From Sthenelais limicola (Eukaryota > Annelida > Polychaeta > Phyllodocida > Sigalionidae): DNA of 64,000 bases. Position 1 is the stretch's first letter, and each line of letters begins with the position of its first letter. The notes below the pieces were generated by a model. That model saw nothing but the letters and a program-made list of their open reading frames with translations, did no database searches and had not been told where the DNA came from. Both the position numbers and the translations under genes were made by a program. The stretch is from the NCBI GenBank assembly GCA_942159475.1, contig OW804094.1, forward strand, positions 57,160,966 to 57,224,965. Direction: 5' to 3'. This document shows, in pieces, positions 31,105 through 41,099 of the stretch.

Positions 31105-31427
31105 TCTTTCTCTCTCTCCTTTCCCACTGTCTCCTCCCCCTCTCAATCTCCTCCCCCCTCTTTCTATTTCCTCCCCCTCTCACACTCTCCCCCCCCCCCC
31201 ATCTGTGATCTATGAGGTTGGAGGGAGGAGGGAGTATAGAGGGATGAGGGAGTATAGAGGGAGGAGGGAGGAGGAGGAGGGAGGAGGAGGAGGGAGGAGG
31301 AGGAGGGAGGAGGAGGAGGGAGGAGGAGGGAGGAGGGAGGAGGGAGGAGGGAGGAGGAGGAGGAGGAGGAGGGAGGAGGAGGAGGGAGGAGGAGGAGGGA
31401 GGAGGAGGAGGGAGGAGGATGATGGTG
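31105..31427. repeat. polypyrimidine then (GGA/GAGGAG) polypurine block
   Basis: About 95 bases of CT-rich sequence ending in a C run are followed by about 210 bases of GGAGGAGGGA repeats. The two halves are complementary in kind and could form hairpin or triplex DNA. Any ORF across it is an artefact of the repeat. Confidence 0.85.
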
Positions 31428-32920
31428 GTTATGTTACTGACTTACTGACGCCGCGTTGAACTCGATTGCTATGACAACACCTTAAGAATTCTTTCTTATG
31501 ACGCATTGTTGAACCTCTTTGAGCCATGTTAGTTACTGCATTTGTATGGAAAGTCAAACGTAAACAGGTGGGCGTAAAAGAAGTGGCTGTAAGTTTAATT
31601 TGAAGCCCTTATTAAACCCTGATTTCCTAGGAAATGACTCATAAAACATAGTGGAACGGGTTCCCACTATGCCAAAGCATGTCCACCGGGGAATTTCTCC
31701 AGCAGTTTCAGATGAGATGCGGAGAATTACACTTTTCTCTGACAGAATTAATATTATAGATAGTGGAGAGAACCCCAACCCCCTCACCCCACTCCACACA
31801 CACATGTGCTCTTCCCTCTGCCCTCTAACTGCCAAAACACAGACTAGCACAGCAACAACGAAAAGAAAGCCGACAAAGATATGTTGTCCCTGTCTTCACA
31901 TGCAGTAACATCCGGATCTGTGTTGAGTTTGTATTCAGGGGCCCGTGGCACAAGACATCCTCACTTAAGATTGTCCTTCCTTGGCTAGGTTTCCTTGCTA
32001 AGCAGCTGGTATAGAACTTTTATAGGGAAGGAATTTGTTGTCCAGACAATGACAATTTTTATTCCTACAGTCAAAATGCTAACTCCAATTTTAATTGAGA
32101 ATTTTGTATTCAACAGGCCCTAGGGGTCTTACTGTATCTTTGTTTTCCCCAGCTAAATCCTGAATGTGACACCTCTTCAGATTATTACCTCCATTGCTTT
32201 AAGGGCCTAGTCCCCCTAGTCCACTAAGTTGATTCTCATGTGATTCTCACAGAATTTAGTGCAAAAAAGAGTCCCCTGCGGCGCAAAAGCTAAAGGAGTA
32301 AATGGCATTATGGACGTCTCAATTTCGCACCGCATGGAATGGCATTACAATTACTTTCTAGATTACAATTTAAACAATTTTACTGTCATATTTATATTAT
32401 ATCACGCTTTTCAAATCCCATTGCGCTTCTCCTAGTATTGTACATGATTTTGTGATCGGGATAACCCATCCATGCGATCCATGCGATTTTTATAAGGAAA
32501 GGTTTAAAAAACCTAATTCTTTATTAACATTTATATTTGTTTTATTTAGCATATTTATACGGCCATAATGTGTTGAAAGATGTACTAGGCTCATAAGGCA
32601 CTAATCATTTTAGTTGGATCCATGATCTTCGACCTAGTGCTGTTATGTGAATCATCAATAAGGAAAATGGGAAGGAAAAAGAGTGCATGCATCGGATAGC
32701 GGTTAATAGTTAGGACGTTCAGACCAGTAGAGCGAGCGCTGCTCAAACAGGACTGACCGCCGACCCTTTAATATTACATAAGAAGTAAAACAAAACAATC
32801 AATCAAGTAGTTTAAAGTTAAAGCCCACATCTACTACACTAGAATCGTTTTAGAATTGTTATATCCTATTATAGATCCACGAAATTTTTTTATCTCTGTT
32901 TATTTTTACGTTTATTCTAT

Positions 32921-33395
32921 AACATTGTGTACTTATTCCAAGTAAATAACATAGCATTATTACCCCGAGGTTTGTTGGTTTGCTGTGGTATGTGTGGTCA
33001 TGGAAACTCGATGGCAAAGCCCGAGAGTTTCCATGACCACACATACCACAACGAACCACCAAACCGAGGGTAATAGTGCTTTTAGACGCGATTTGATCAG
33101 ATCAACTTATTAATACCAAAATAGAGGGTTTACCAACCTGTACAATTATTTATTTCAATCAAATATGCCTTGCGAAACAGGTATGAGTGCTCATACTTTG
33201 AACCGGAAGTTTACCCACTCCGCCACCTTAACGCCACCAAGTACTATAGGTGGCGCCACACTCTATGGAGCTTTAACACTGTCGTTCTATAGACCATACC
33301 TCACATACTTCCGTCGGTACAAACGTGGTCTATAGGCTAGAAAAAACCTCCCAGATTCTGATCAAATCGCGTCTAAAGCCGTGTACACAATGCTA
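32921..33395. mobile_element. element C: hairpin-TIR element
   Basis: A hairpin (32955-33078) is followed by TTTAGACGCGATTTGATCAG (33081-33100). Its exact inverse ends at 33377 (CTGATCAAATCGCGTCTAAA), a 21/21 match. The inverted repeat continues outside: CATTGTGTAC at about 32923-32932 mirrors GTACACAATG at about 33382-33391. So the hairpin sits within the left inverted repeat. The roughly 255-bp body has no ORF; it is non-autonomous. Confidence 0.8.
32955..33078. repeat. long hairpin of element C
   Basis: Arms at 32955-33009 and 33025-33078 match closely (inner 23 bases perfect: gtggtatgtgtggtcatgg...). The apex gatggcaaagcccga resembles the apex of the element A hairpin. Confidence 0.88.
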
Positions 33396-35100
33396 ACATA
33401 TAAATGAGTGCTATTTCAATTTTGTTTATTAGGTAGACTTCTATTTATACAGCTCATACACACCAAGTATGTATGTATAACCCACCATCCGAATGAGGTT
33501 CACACAGTTTTGGATTGGTAAACTTCTCATTTACTTGGCCTGAGGGAAGTGGAGAAAGTCTACCTGAAATGAGATCCCATTGCCATTTTCAGCCATGGCT
33601 CCAGGGTAGTAATTCTACTGTGGGGAACGGTCCCATGTATTTAGATTTCATTTAAATTCGATTTATTAATTCTTCGCTCTGTTGTGGAAATGGAATCCTC
33701 AGATTGATCAGAAATCTAAAAAGAATGTTTCATGATCTTTGGATCAACTCGCTGACGAGGCTAACAAACTTACATTACAAGTATCGTATTCGGCGTCATA
33801 ATACCTCACGAGGGACTTCCCCTCGCTTCCCCAATGTTTGAAGCCAGATGAGCGGAATATTGCGTCAAGGAACTGCCCTCAAAGTGTATATTGCTTACCT
33901 GCCTTTCTCATCATTCAGATATTAAGTGAATGATAAAGTTATAGCTTAGAATGTTCTCCATCTAGCTTTCGTCTGCATGAGGAATTTGTGATTTGGTTCT
34001 TAAATTATTGTCACGTAACACTTCTTGGTGCACGGACTGATCCATTATTATTTATCCAGAATATCTCATTAAATGTTCAGTATCTCATATAAGCACTTAG
34101 TTATATAAAGAAGATTGAAGATGGATATAAAGAATATTGGTTAGTGAGAATACATATCATTTTCCCCATAGAGTCTGATGTGGATAAGATAAAAATGACT
34201 CCCATATCCCAAACATTAAATATATCATGAATCATTATTTTCAAAATGAATATCAGTGGATTTAGGGTTTTTAACCTCAGCTATAGAGTTTGTTTCTTTG
34301 GTTTTTTTATTTGCAACAAGCTCTCATCGAGTTACAATGATATTCTCAGCATCATTAGATTACAGACTATGCACTTTTTACTCCAGAGACATAACAGTCC
34401 AGTCTTTATCTCCTCGTACATGCCTCTGCTATTTTACATATATCCTATCGTGTTAAATTCCTGCCAGTGAAATATTTTAATGGTAGGTTTAAATACCTCT
34501 CTATCTTCTAAAATCCATACATTTTCATCAAGACCATTCCAGAACTTGAATAGTTTCTAGAGTTTGGTATCCATCAATAAGCGATGCATTGCATTAAAGG
34601 TTATCATAATTGCTTTCTCAGCCAAACGTTAGAATGCCATGGTGACGTAAACACAAGCACATTCAAGGTAAATAGCCTCTCACTGCTTTAAAATATATGA
34701 GCTCCAGGCTTAATATATCTCTAAGCTATTATCACATATGAAATTAGTTTTTAATTCGTTTTATGTCTTCTGGGATACTTCCTTGTTCCCCGCAGGCTTC
34801 TAGGTTAAATACGCTACCCTCAAGAAAGAGTCGGCAGAACTGTGGGAACGTGACTTAGTGACTTGGCAGTGACAAGAGAAATTAGACACCCCCTCAGGAG
34901 CCCTTCTGGTGATGACAGATAGAATGATGCCTACATGCTGCCACCTACCATTAATCCCTAGAGGCGTCTCCCGTGGCATGCCCAGCGCTTTGCCCTCACT
35001 TCTCCAACCTCCTCTCCATCCTCACCCCCTTCCTCTTCTTCTTTGATTCCACTTCTACATCTACCATATTCAACAACTTTTGGGCCGAAACACAAGCATT
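33396..35100. other. no gene seen
   Basis: AT-rich, with only chance frames. Confidence 0.45.
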
Positions 35101-35106
35101 GCTACA

Positions 35107-35114
35107 TATATAAG
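35107..35114 (+). promoter_or_regulatory. TATA box of DIRS-like element
   Basis: TATATAAG lies about 70 bases before the gag-like ATG at 35181. Confidence 0.35.
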
Positions 35115-35944
35115 CCTGGGCATTGGTCTGGACATTACCCTACCAAGATTCCGGAAAACATTAAGGAGAAATTAGGAGAAAATGTCGAGAAGAACAAGAG
35201 CATCAGCTAATTCTTCTGATGACATGGATGCATGGTGGCCAGCGAGACCTCTGCGGAGATTACCTTCAAGGAGCCCAAGCCAGTAAAAGCCAGTATGAAA
35301 TCTTTACAGGAGGATCTATCCGGAGAAACGTGAGAAATATCAGATATTGCAAAAGTTACTGAGCAACTTGGACAGTTATTATCATCAAAATCTTTGTATG
35401 GGTCTAGTGACTAAGCCCCTCAAGGCTCTCAAGGTCCAACGTTCATTCAAGAAGGTCAAAGCGGGGATGCAAACTGTCACCTGAGAGCAGAGCGGGGTCA
35501 TGGAGGCCTGAGGTCAGTGAGTGTGAAGCCCGCGTCTCATTGTCGACTGGTAAACGCATCAGTCAATGAGTCACCGAGTCACAGAGGCAGGCCATGTGCG
35601 CCGTCAGGGTCAACAGGAAGTAGGTTCAAGCTGACGACTACATAGAACGGAAAATAGACGGACAATGCTTTGCACACACACTACATGGTAGGGTTGACAT
35701 TGTGACAGATATCCATAACTCAAAAAACTTTAGCCAAACCTTACATGTATGTTTATAAAGCAGGTGTTCAAACTATTAAGCAAATAATAGATGCCAGGGC
35801 TGGACTCCCTTATAAAAAATAACTAGATGATTACTTGGCTTTGCTCGATGACCCTGATGAAATATCTGACCCGTCTGACTATCCCCACCTAATGCACGAT
35901 CTTAGGCAGGTTACAAAGGACAGCCTCAAGCAACCTTGGCTGGT

Positions 35945-36242
35945 GGGCGATTAGAACCTGACGTTGTAGGGGGGCTGGGTGTATGCGTTCTTAGGGACCA
36001 ACCAAGGCTGAAGGCCAAGGTTGGTCCCTAAGAACGCATACACCCGGCCCCCGCTACAACGGAAGGGTCTAATTGCTTTAGTCTCGCATTGTTGAGATCC
36101 TCACAGACATGGCCACCCCCCGGTCAGCACCAACATGGACTGGGCTAAACTCTTAGCGTCGCTCCGTGTTCACCAGTGCGTGATGACCCCGTTACACCAC
36201 ACCTCCACAAGAAACAACCAAATCTCAACAATTCGAGACTAA
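35945..36242. mobile_element. element B: hairpin-TIR element inside gag
   Basis: A hairpin (35951-36072) is followed by TTTAGTCTCGCATTGTTGAG (36077-36096) and, at the other end, CTCAACAATTCGAGACTAA (36224-36242), the inverse with one mismatch. The left edge ggcgattag resembles that of element A (ggcggttag). TGGT at both flanks may be a target duplication. The roughly 120-bp body is non-coding. Confidence 0.78.
35951..36072. repeat. long hairpin of element B
   Basis: Arms at 35951-36003 and 36019-36072 are almost perfect across gtgtatgcgttcttagggac. The apex is aaggctgaaggccaa. Arm sequence is unrelated to the hairpins of A and C. Confidence 0.9.
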
Positions 36243-36889
36243 TGGTCAGGAGATGGACATGGTGAAGGCGGGCCTGCAAGGTCACCTGGTCAGAAGTCGA
36301 GTGAGAATCTGCCTCACCGGAGGAGGCACCAAATATATTGCCCCATCAGGTTCGGATTATCACTAAACAGAATAATCCCAACAAAAGGGTTAATTCTGGT
36401 AAATCACTGCACACTATGTCACCCATTTAATTCCAGAGACGGATGCTCTCAATCCTGGGACCACAAGGAGTCTAATGTCATGGTGCTGCGTGCAGGTTTG
36501 TATTTCGATTCCATAGGCAGACGTGCGCACTACAGTATTAGAGTTTGCCAAAAGAGGATTAAACACCAGCAACAACAGGTGGACGGGAGTTACATGCCAG
36601 GGGGACATAGGAATAACAATGGCTCCCATCAGAACGGAAGCAGGATCAGAGGTAACAGCAATAGTGACTCTAAAACCGTTCAAAGTTCAATAACAAATAG
36701 CTGGCGCAGAGTGCTGTCCTGATGCGCCACACCCACTTTGTGTTTATCAACATGACCTAGTTCCATATCCAGGGGCCTATGCGGTGATCAAGAAACAGCA
36801 CAATATCCAAGATGGTGACCCAAGGATCGAAAAGTGGACGTAGACAAGTTTGACGAACAATTTTGACTAAACCCTCAGGCAAATGAGTT

Positions 36890-39430
36890 TAAACCAGGAT
36901 TTAAATTTCACAAGGTGAGTTATCATGTGCTTCCCCCTGATATCCCCAGCGATTATTTTGAATTGGTAATCAATGTCTGTGCCGGTAAAACCGACCCATG
37001 GGACTTCAACACTGGCCCAGCTAGGATAGTGCAGCATCAATCAAAACACAGGCCCGACATAACCAACAAACACCTGTGGGACATATATATTGGGACATTT
37101 ATACAGGAGTCAAAGTGGTAGGATTACCTAACGCTTTGGGAGCAAGAATACAGATACCAAGCAAGCTCAATATCCAAGCTTGGGAAGATCTACTATCCGC
37201 CTCTGCTCAGGACTGTGAGGTATTGTCACTTTTGTGAGACTTTGTCAGATATGGGTTTCCTATGTGGCCAATTCCACCAATTTGACAACATTTGGCCCCC
37301 AACCGTGGAAAGGGCTAAAATGGGCTTAAATCAAGTTAATTATCATTAATTTGATAACTTTTTTTTATTGGATGGTTCTACCAACCTGTGGAACAACATT
37401 TTTGGCATTTTTAGTCCAATTTTTTTTTTTTTTTAATTTCAAAATCCCATTTTGGAGGCAAAAATCGTTTTTTTTAACAGCCATTAGTCCGTGGAATTGC
37501 TAAATTTCTAAATAATTTTCAAACTTGAACATTTTTTTTTATATGTTGTGATAGTAGGTTACGTGAATATGATCTGTGTAAAAAAAAATGCAACAAATTT
37601 TTTTTTTCCCAAAAGACATCAAAAATCAAAAAAAAAAAATTGTGGGTACCCCCCCATGTCGTCTTCGTCACGCTGTGTGCCTAAGGTGGAATAAATAAAT
37701 AAAAAAAAAAATATGTCAAATTTTGATGAATAATGATAGAGTGCATGGGATTATATATGTATAGAACATTAAATGTATTGATTTGGGTTTTTCTTGAATC
37801 ATGGCAGAGATCATGAGATCAGAGATCATGGCATCAAAAGGTGGTGGGTACCCTAGCCCATGTCATCTTTGTCACACCTTTTATAGGGTTTTTAGAGCCT
37901 TATAAGGTATAAATTTGATAACAAACTTTAAATTTGACATTTATTATTAACTTGGCTTAATAGCAATCTATGTAGACCAAAATAATAATTTCCGAGTAGT
38001 TTTTACATGATTTTTACTGCAAATTGCTTTTGTTGTCTTCGTCACGCTTTTGTCGTCTTCGTCACGCTTTTGTCATCTTCGTCACGTCGTCTACGTCACG
38101 TCTGCCGTCACAAAATGTCACAAATTATATCCCAAACACATATATAATATTAGAACCTTTATCCTTAAAAAATGTGCATCTAAATACTTGAACAGAACAG
38201 GAACAATCAATACAAGTATTCAAGTCAACTTCAAAAGGTAAACGAGGGTAATGAATGTTATATATATTCTAAATATAATGAGTTATATAATGTGTATACA
38301 TGCATAATAATGTGGGCAGAGGGTCAATGACCTGTCACCCTTGCCGCTGCCATTATCATTACCATTACAGAATGGTTATTTTGCTGTAACTTTTCTTCTA
38401 GTTAGCATATTTTAACCAAATAAAAGGTGTTAGGATCCTTATGTCGAGACCTATCAAGTACAAAATAGTTCAATGCATTATTTGCATATTTGTTTTATCT
38501 ATTTCTAATTTAAATCTTCATATATGTAGAAATATGTACCATTATTCGACATGCTATTTTTGGCATTTTTTTCATATTTGGGATCTATTTTTCGACCCCC
38601 CTGTAGAAAAATTACTAATAATCAGAATGGTTCCAAACTTGACAGTTTAATGTGCATATATATGAGGTTGATAGAAAATAACAAATCAATTGATAAAAGT
38701 AAAAATTATTTTTTGGTATTCTCGGGGTGTCTAGGGACCCAAATGTTGTCAAATTGGTGGAAATGGCCATGTGATACCTCGGTCCAGTGTTCGATAACTT
38801 AGGTATTAATCCCTTGAGTGCAACTAAGTTCCAAGGAAAAATAGACCAGTTCATTGCAAAGGAGCTTGAGCTAAAAGGGCTGCCCTCAGCCTCCATTTAA
38901 TCAATGGTCTCACACATCCCCAATGATGTCTTGAATGAAAAAAAGACAGTGAAGGAGGGAGAATTATCATCGACGTCCATAAATAAATACATCATTACAA
39001 ATTTTGTCTGGGGAATACAGAGAGAACATTCACTGCCCACTGTGGAGGCCCTGGTGATACACCTGAAGCAGGTAGGGTTCAATGCTCATGTGGCCATGAT
39101 TGACATTGCCAGAGCTTATAAAAATTTCTACAGTGACCCCCTTGACTGGCCACTTGTATGCTTAGAGTGGAACAAAGCCTAGTAGCGCAATATAACCAGT
39201 CGGTCAGCTTCAGTCACTGATCGGAACTCTCATTCACATCAGTAAATTCCTACAACCTGCCAGATTCTTTGTCTCTAGGTTGCTTGAGTAACTCCGAGGG
39301 TTTGAGGGACTCCACATGAACATTAATACTGACATGAAAGAGGACAGGGTCTAAGATGGTTTGAGGTGTTCTGTGCCAAATGGAACTGATAAACACGCCA
39401 CAAAGGTTTACCTGGTCGACGCCTGCCTTT
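36890..39430 (+). pseudogene. DIRS reverse transcriptase remnant, split by element E
   Basis: Before the insert: LNIQAWEDLLSASAQDCEVL, a stop, then DFVRYGFPM. After the insert, in the same frame once the insert and one target copy are discounted: YLGPVFDN, SATKFQGKIDQFIAKELELK, INKYIITNFVWGIQ, VAMIDIARAYKNF (motif A with its Asp) and DPLDWPLVCLEWN. At least three in-frame stops are present. The YxDD box is not seen and was probably lost between 39200 and 39400. Confidence 0.7.
37266..38768. mobile_element. element E: 1.5-kb TIR transposon with motif array
   Basis: The 30-bp inverted repeats (37266-37295 and 38739-38768) start GGCCAATTCCACCAATTTGA and differ at one base. The 4-bp target duplication ATGT lies at 37262-37265 and 38769-38772. 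It sits cleanly inside the DIRS RT frame. It has no transposase-like ORF, so it is non-autonomous. About six copies of TGTCGTCTTCGTCACGC or variants lie inside (37658, 37861, 38030, 38051, 38071, 38086). The ends resemble those of element D. Confidence 0.9.
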
Positions 39431-39870
39431 ATTATACCTCTGGGAGGGATGGTATGGTACGCCATAGGCTACAGCATTGGAAAACCGTATTACCCTCTGG
39501 GCGGTATTTACATATCATATTGCCCCCTGGCGGAATTTTTGTTGAAAAAATAGTCCCATGTTCGCTTCCTTATTTTCTTTATTTAAATAATTATTTTCGC
39601 GGAAAAAAGACTTGTAATACATGGTATGTAATGATATAATAATAATTATAATGATGACAACTGTAAAATTCCGAATTTATTGCGTATTTAAATAGAAAAA
39701 TAGTCCCGAAAATGAGTGAGGTGGACCGGAAGTGAAGCTACGTGAGAGGGTAAACAAAACAAGTGGCGAGGAGAGTTTGTTGTCTGACACTTATTTCCAT
39801 CGAATTTTCACTATTTTTTTACACCAAAACATCGAGGGAGGTATAATAAATACAAAATAGACTTCTAGCA

Positions 39871-39970
39871 GTGTGGGAGCTGGTTATCTCCCTTGGGCTA
39901 CCTAATTTCGTCGGGTGCTACGCACCCTTACGAAATTAGTACGCCCGCGGGAGATAACCACCTCTCACAC
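39871..39970. repeat. hairpin of tandem unit 1
   Basis: Arms gtgtgggagctggttatctc / gagataaccacctctcacac. Apex gggtgctacgcaccc. Its mate is at 40438-40537. Confidence 0.85.
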
Positions 39971-40437
39971 AGCCAGGAGTCAATTTTGTCTATTTATTAT
40001 ACCTCTTGGCGGGATGATATGGTAAGCCATAGGCTACAGCATTGGAAAACCGTATTACCCTCTGGGCGGTATTTACATATCATATTTACCCCTGGCGGAA
40101 TTTTTGTTGAAAAAATAGGTCCATGTTCGCATTCCTTATTTTCTGTATGTAAAAAATGATTTTCGCAGAAAAAAGACTTGTTATACATCGTAGGTGATGA
40201 TATAACAATAATTATAATGATAAGCAGTTGTGAAATTGCGAATTTATTGCATATTTAAATAGAAAAATAGACCCGAAAATGAGTGAGGGGGACCGGAAGT
40301 GAGAAACCTTCAGAAAAGTAAACAAAACAGTGTGGTGGACAGAGCTTGTTCTCCGTCTCTAATTTCAATCGAATTTTCTCTTTTTTTCACCAAAAACATT
40401 GGGGGAGGTATAATAAATACAAAATTGACTTCTGGTA

Positions 40438-40537
40438 GTGTAAGAGGTTGTTATCTCCCTTGTGCTATGCAATTTCGTTGGGTGCTACGCACCCTTACAA
40501 AATTGCTATGCCTGCGGGAGATAACCACCTCTCACAC
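40438..40537. repeat. hairpin of tandem unit 2
   Basis: Arms gtgtaagaggttgttatctc / gagataaccacctctcacac, with the same apex gggtgctacgcaccc. Differences from unit 1 in the middle of the arms (ctaatttcg vs gcaatttcg) are matched on the opposite arm (cgaaattag vs caaaattgc), suggesting compensatory change or arm copying. Confidence 0.85.
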
Positions 40538-40560
40538 AACCAGGAGTCAATTTTGTCTAT

Positions 40561-41060
40561 GTCTCAAATTGGGGCTACCAATGAAGAGTATGCCTACTTT
40601 CACTGGATCTGCCCAGATGACATGGAATCCAACAATATTTCTGAAGTTGAAGCAGTATACAGAGTTGTGACCCTACACACCTTTGTCTCCAATCATGACA
40701 ACGGATTGCATATCCACATTCTCTGTGAACACCTAGCTATAGTGTCCATTTATTCACTAGCAGCAAGGGAAAGAATCGTGTAATGACAGCAGCAGCAAGG
40801 ATGGTCTGGTTGATCCAGGCTAAGTGAGTGAGTGAGATTGGTTGCTTTACGCCCTTATCAACACATTTAATATGGTTATATCAAGGGCGGGAGAGCTGAG
40901 AGAGAAGGAGTTTATGATCATACCCAGGAAATAGAGATAGAGAGGGGAGAGAGAGACAGAGAAAAGGGACAGAAAGGCACTTTATGGTCATACCCAGGAC
41001 CAGATCCAGGCTAAGTTCAACATAAAACTCAGCTATGGGGTCATCTTCCAGGGTCAGTTA
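40561..41060 (+). pseudogene. DIRS RNase H remnant
   Basis: QIGATNEEYAYFHWICPDD, ISEVEAVYRVVTLHTFVSNH and LHIHILCEHLAIVSIYSLAA match the RNase H order of DIRS polyproteins (W, then E-L-x-A, then the C-[DE]-[NH] box). The first catalytic Asp (VDAC at about 39418) is separated by the tandem insertion. After the SINE it continues VWLIQAK / FNIKLSYGVIFQGQL. Confidence 0.65.
40812..41016 (+). mobile_element. SINE-like insertion with 14-bp target duplication
   Basis: GATCCAGGCTAAGT at 40812-40825 and 41003-41016 brackets a 177-bp body that starts gagtgagtgagattggttgc tttacgcccttatcaacaca. Elements with a gtgagtgagt...tttacgcc head are familiar from molluscan genomes. The tail is purine-rich with tttatgrtcatacccaggac repeated twice. 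Confidence 0.75.
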
Positions 41061-41099
41061 ACAATGTTGCTGGCGCACAGAGTAAAGAATCATAAAGAT

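Larger units (their letters stand above)
28095..32920. other. intergenic or intronic, no clear gene
   Basis: Several short protein-like snippets occur but lack convincing splice sites: minus 29873-29670 (APRSILSIDYAIMNYPYIIF), plus about 29310-29400 (VPSTEEYEQIQMLASNPQQI) and plus about 30455-30550 (ARFYDLHRFNHPSIATCQAV). Introns of one or more host genes are possible. Confidence 0.35.
35181..36723 (+). pseudogene. DIRS gag-like remnant
   Basis: Starts MSRRTRASANSSDDMDAWWP. Later DYLALLDDPDEISDPSDYPH (about 35825-35890) and, near 36410-36480, a CHPFNSRDGCSQSWDH knuckle that resembles the Cys/His motif near the end of DIRS gag proteins. It is interrupted by stops and by element B. Confidence 0.5.
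39428..40560. mobile_element. tandem pair of hairpin-TIR units inside RNase H
   Basis: Two copies of about 566 bp (39428-39992 and 39993-40560). Each body starts ttattatacctc and ends gaggtataataaatac, so each has its own inverted repeats. In copy 2 these extend to gtcaattttgtctatttatt on the left. Each unit is followed by a hairpin (39871-39970 and 40438-40537). The array interrupts the DIRS sequence right after the RNase H codons VDAC. Copies differ at roughly one base in ten. Short ORFs inside are repeat artefacts. Confidence 0.8.

Noticed and set aside
31205..31459. 84-codon ORF rich in Gly/Arg/Glu
   Set aside because: It is a translation of the GGAGGA repeat; all frames across the repeat are open.
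39428..40159. ORFs of about 90 codons repeated in the two tandem units
   Set aside because: They span TIR and hairpin sequence, start in inserted DNA, and have no protein-like conservation beyond the duplication.
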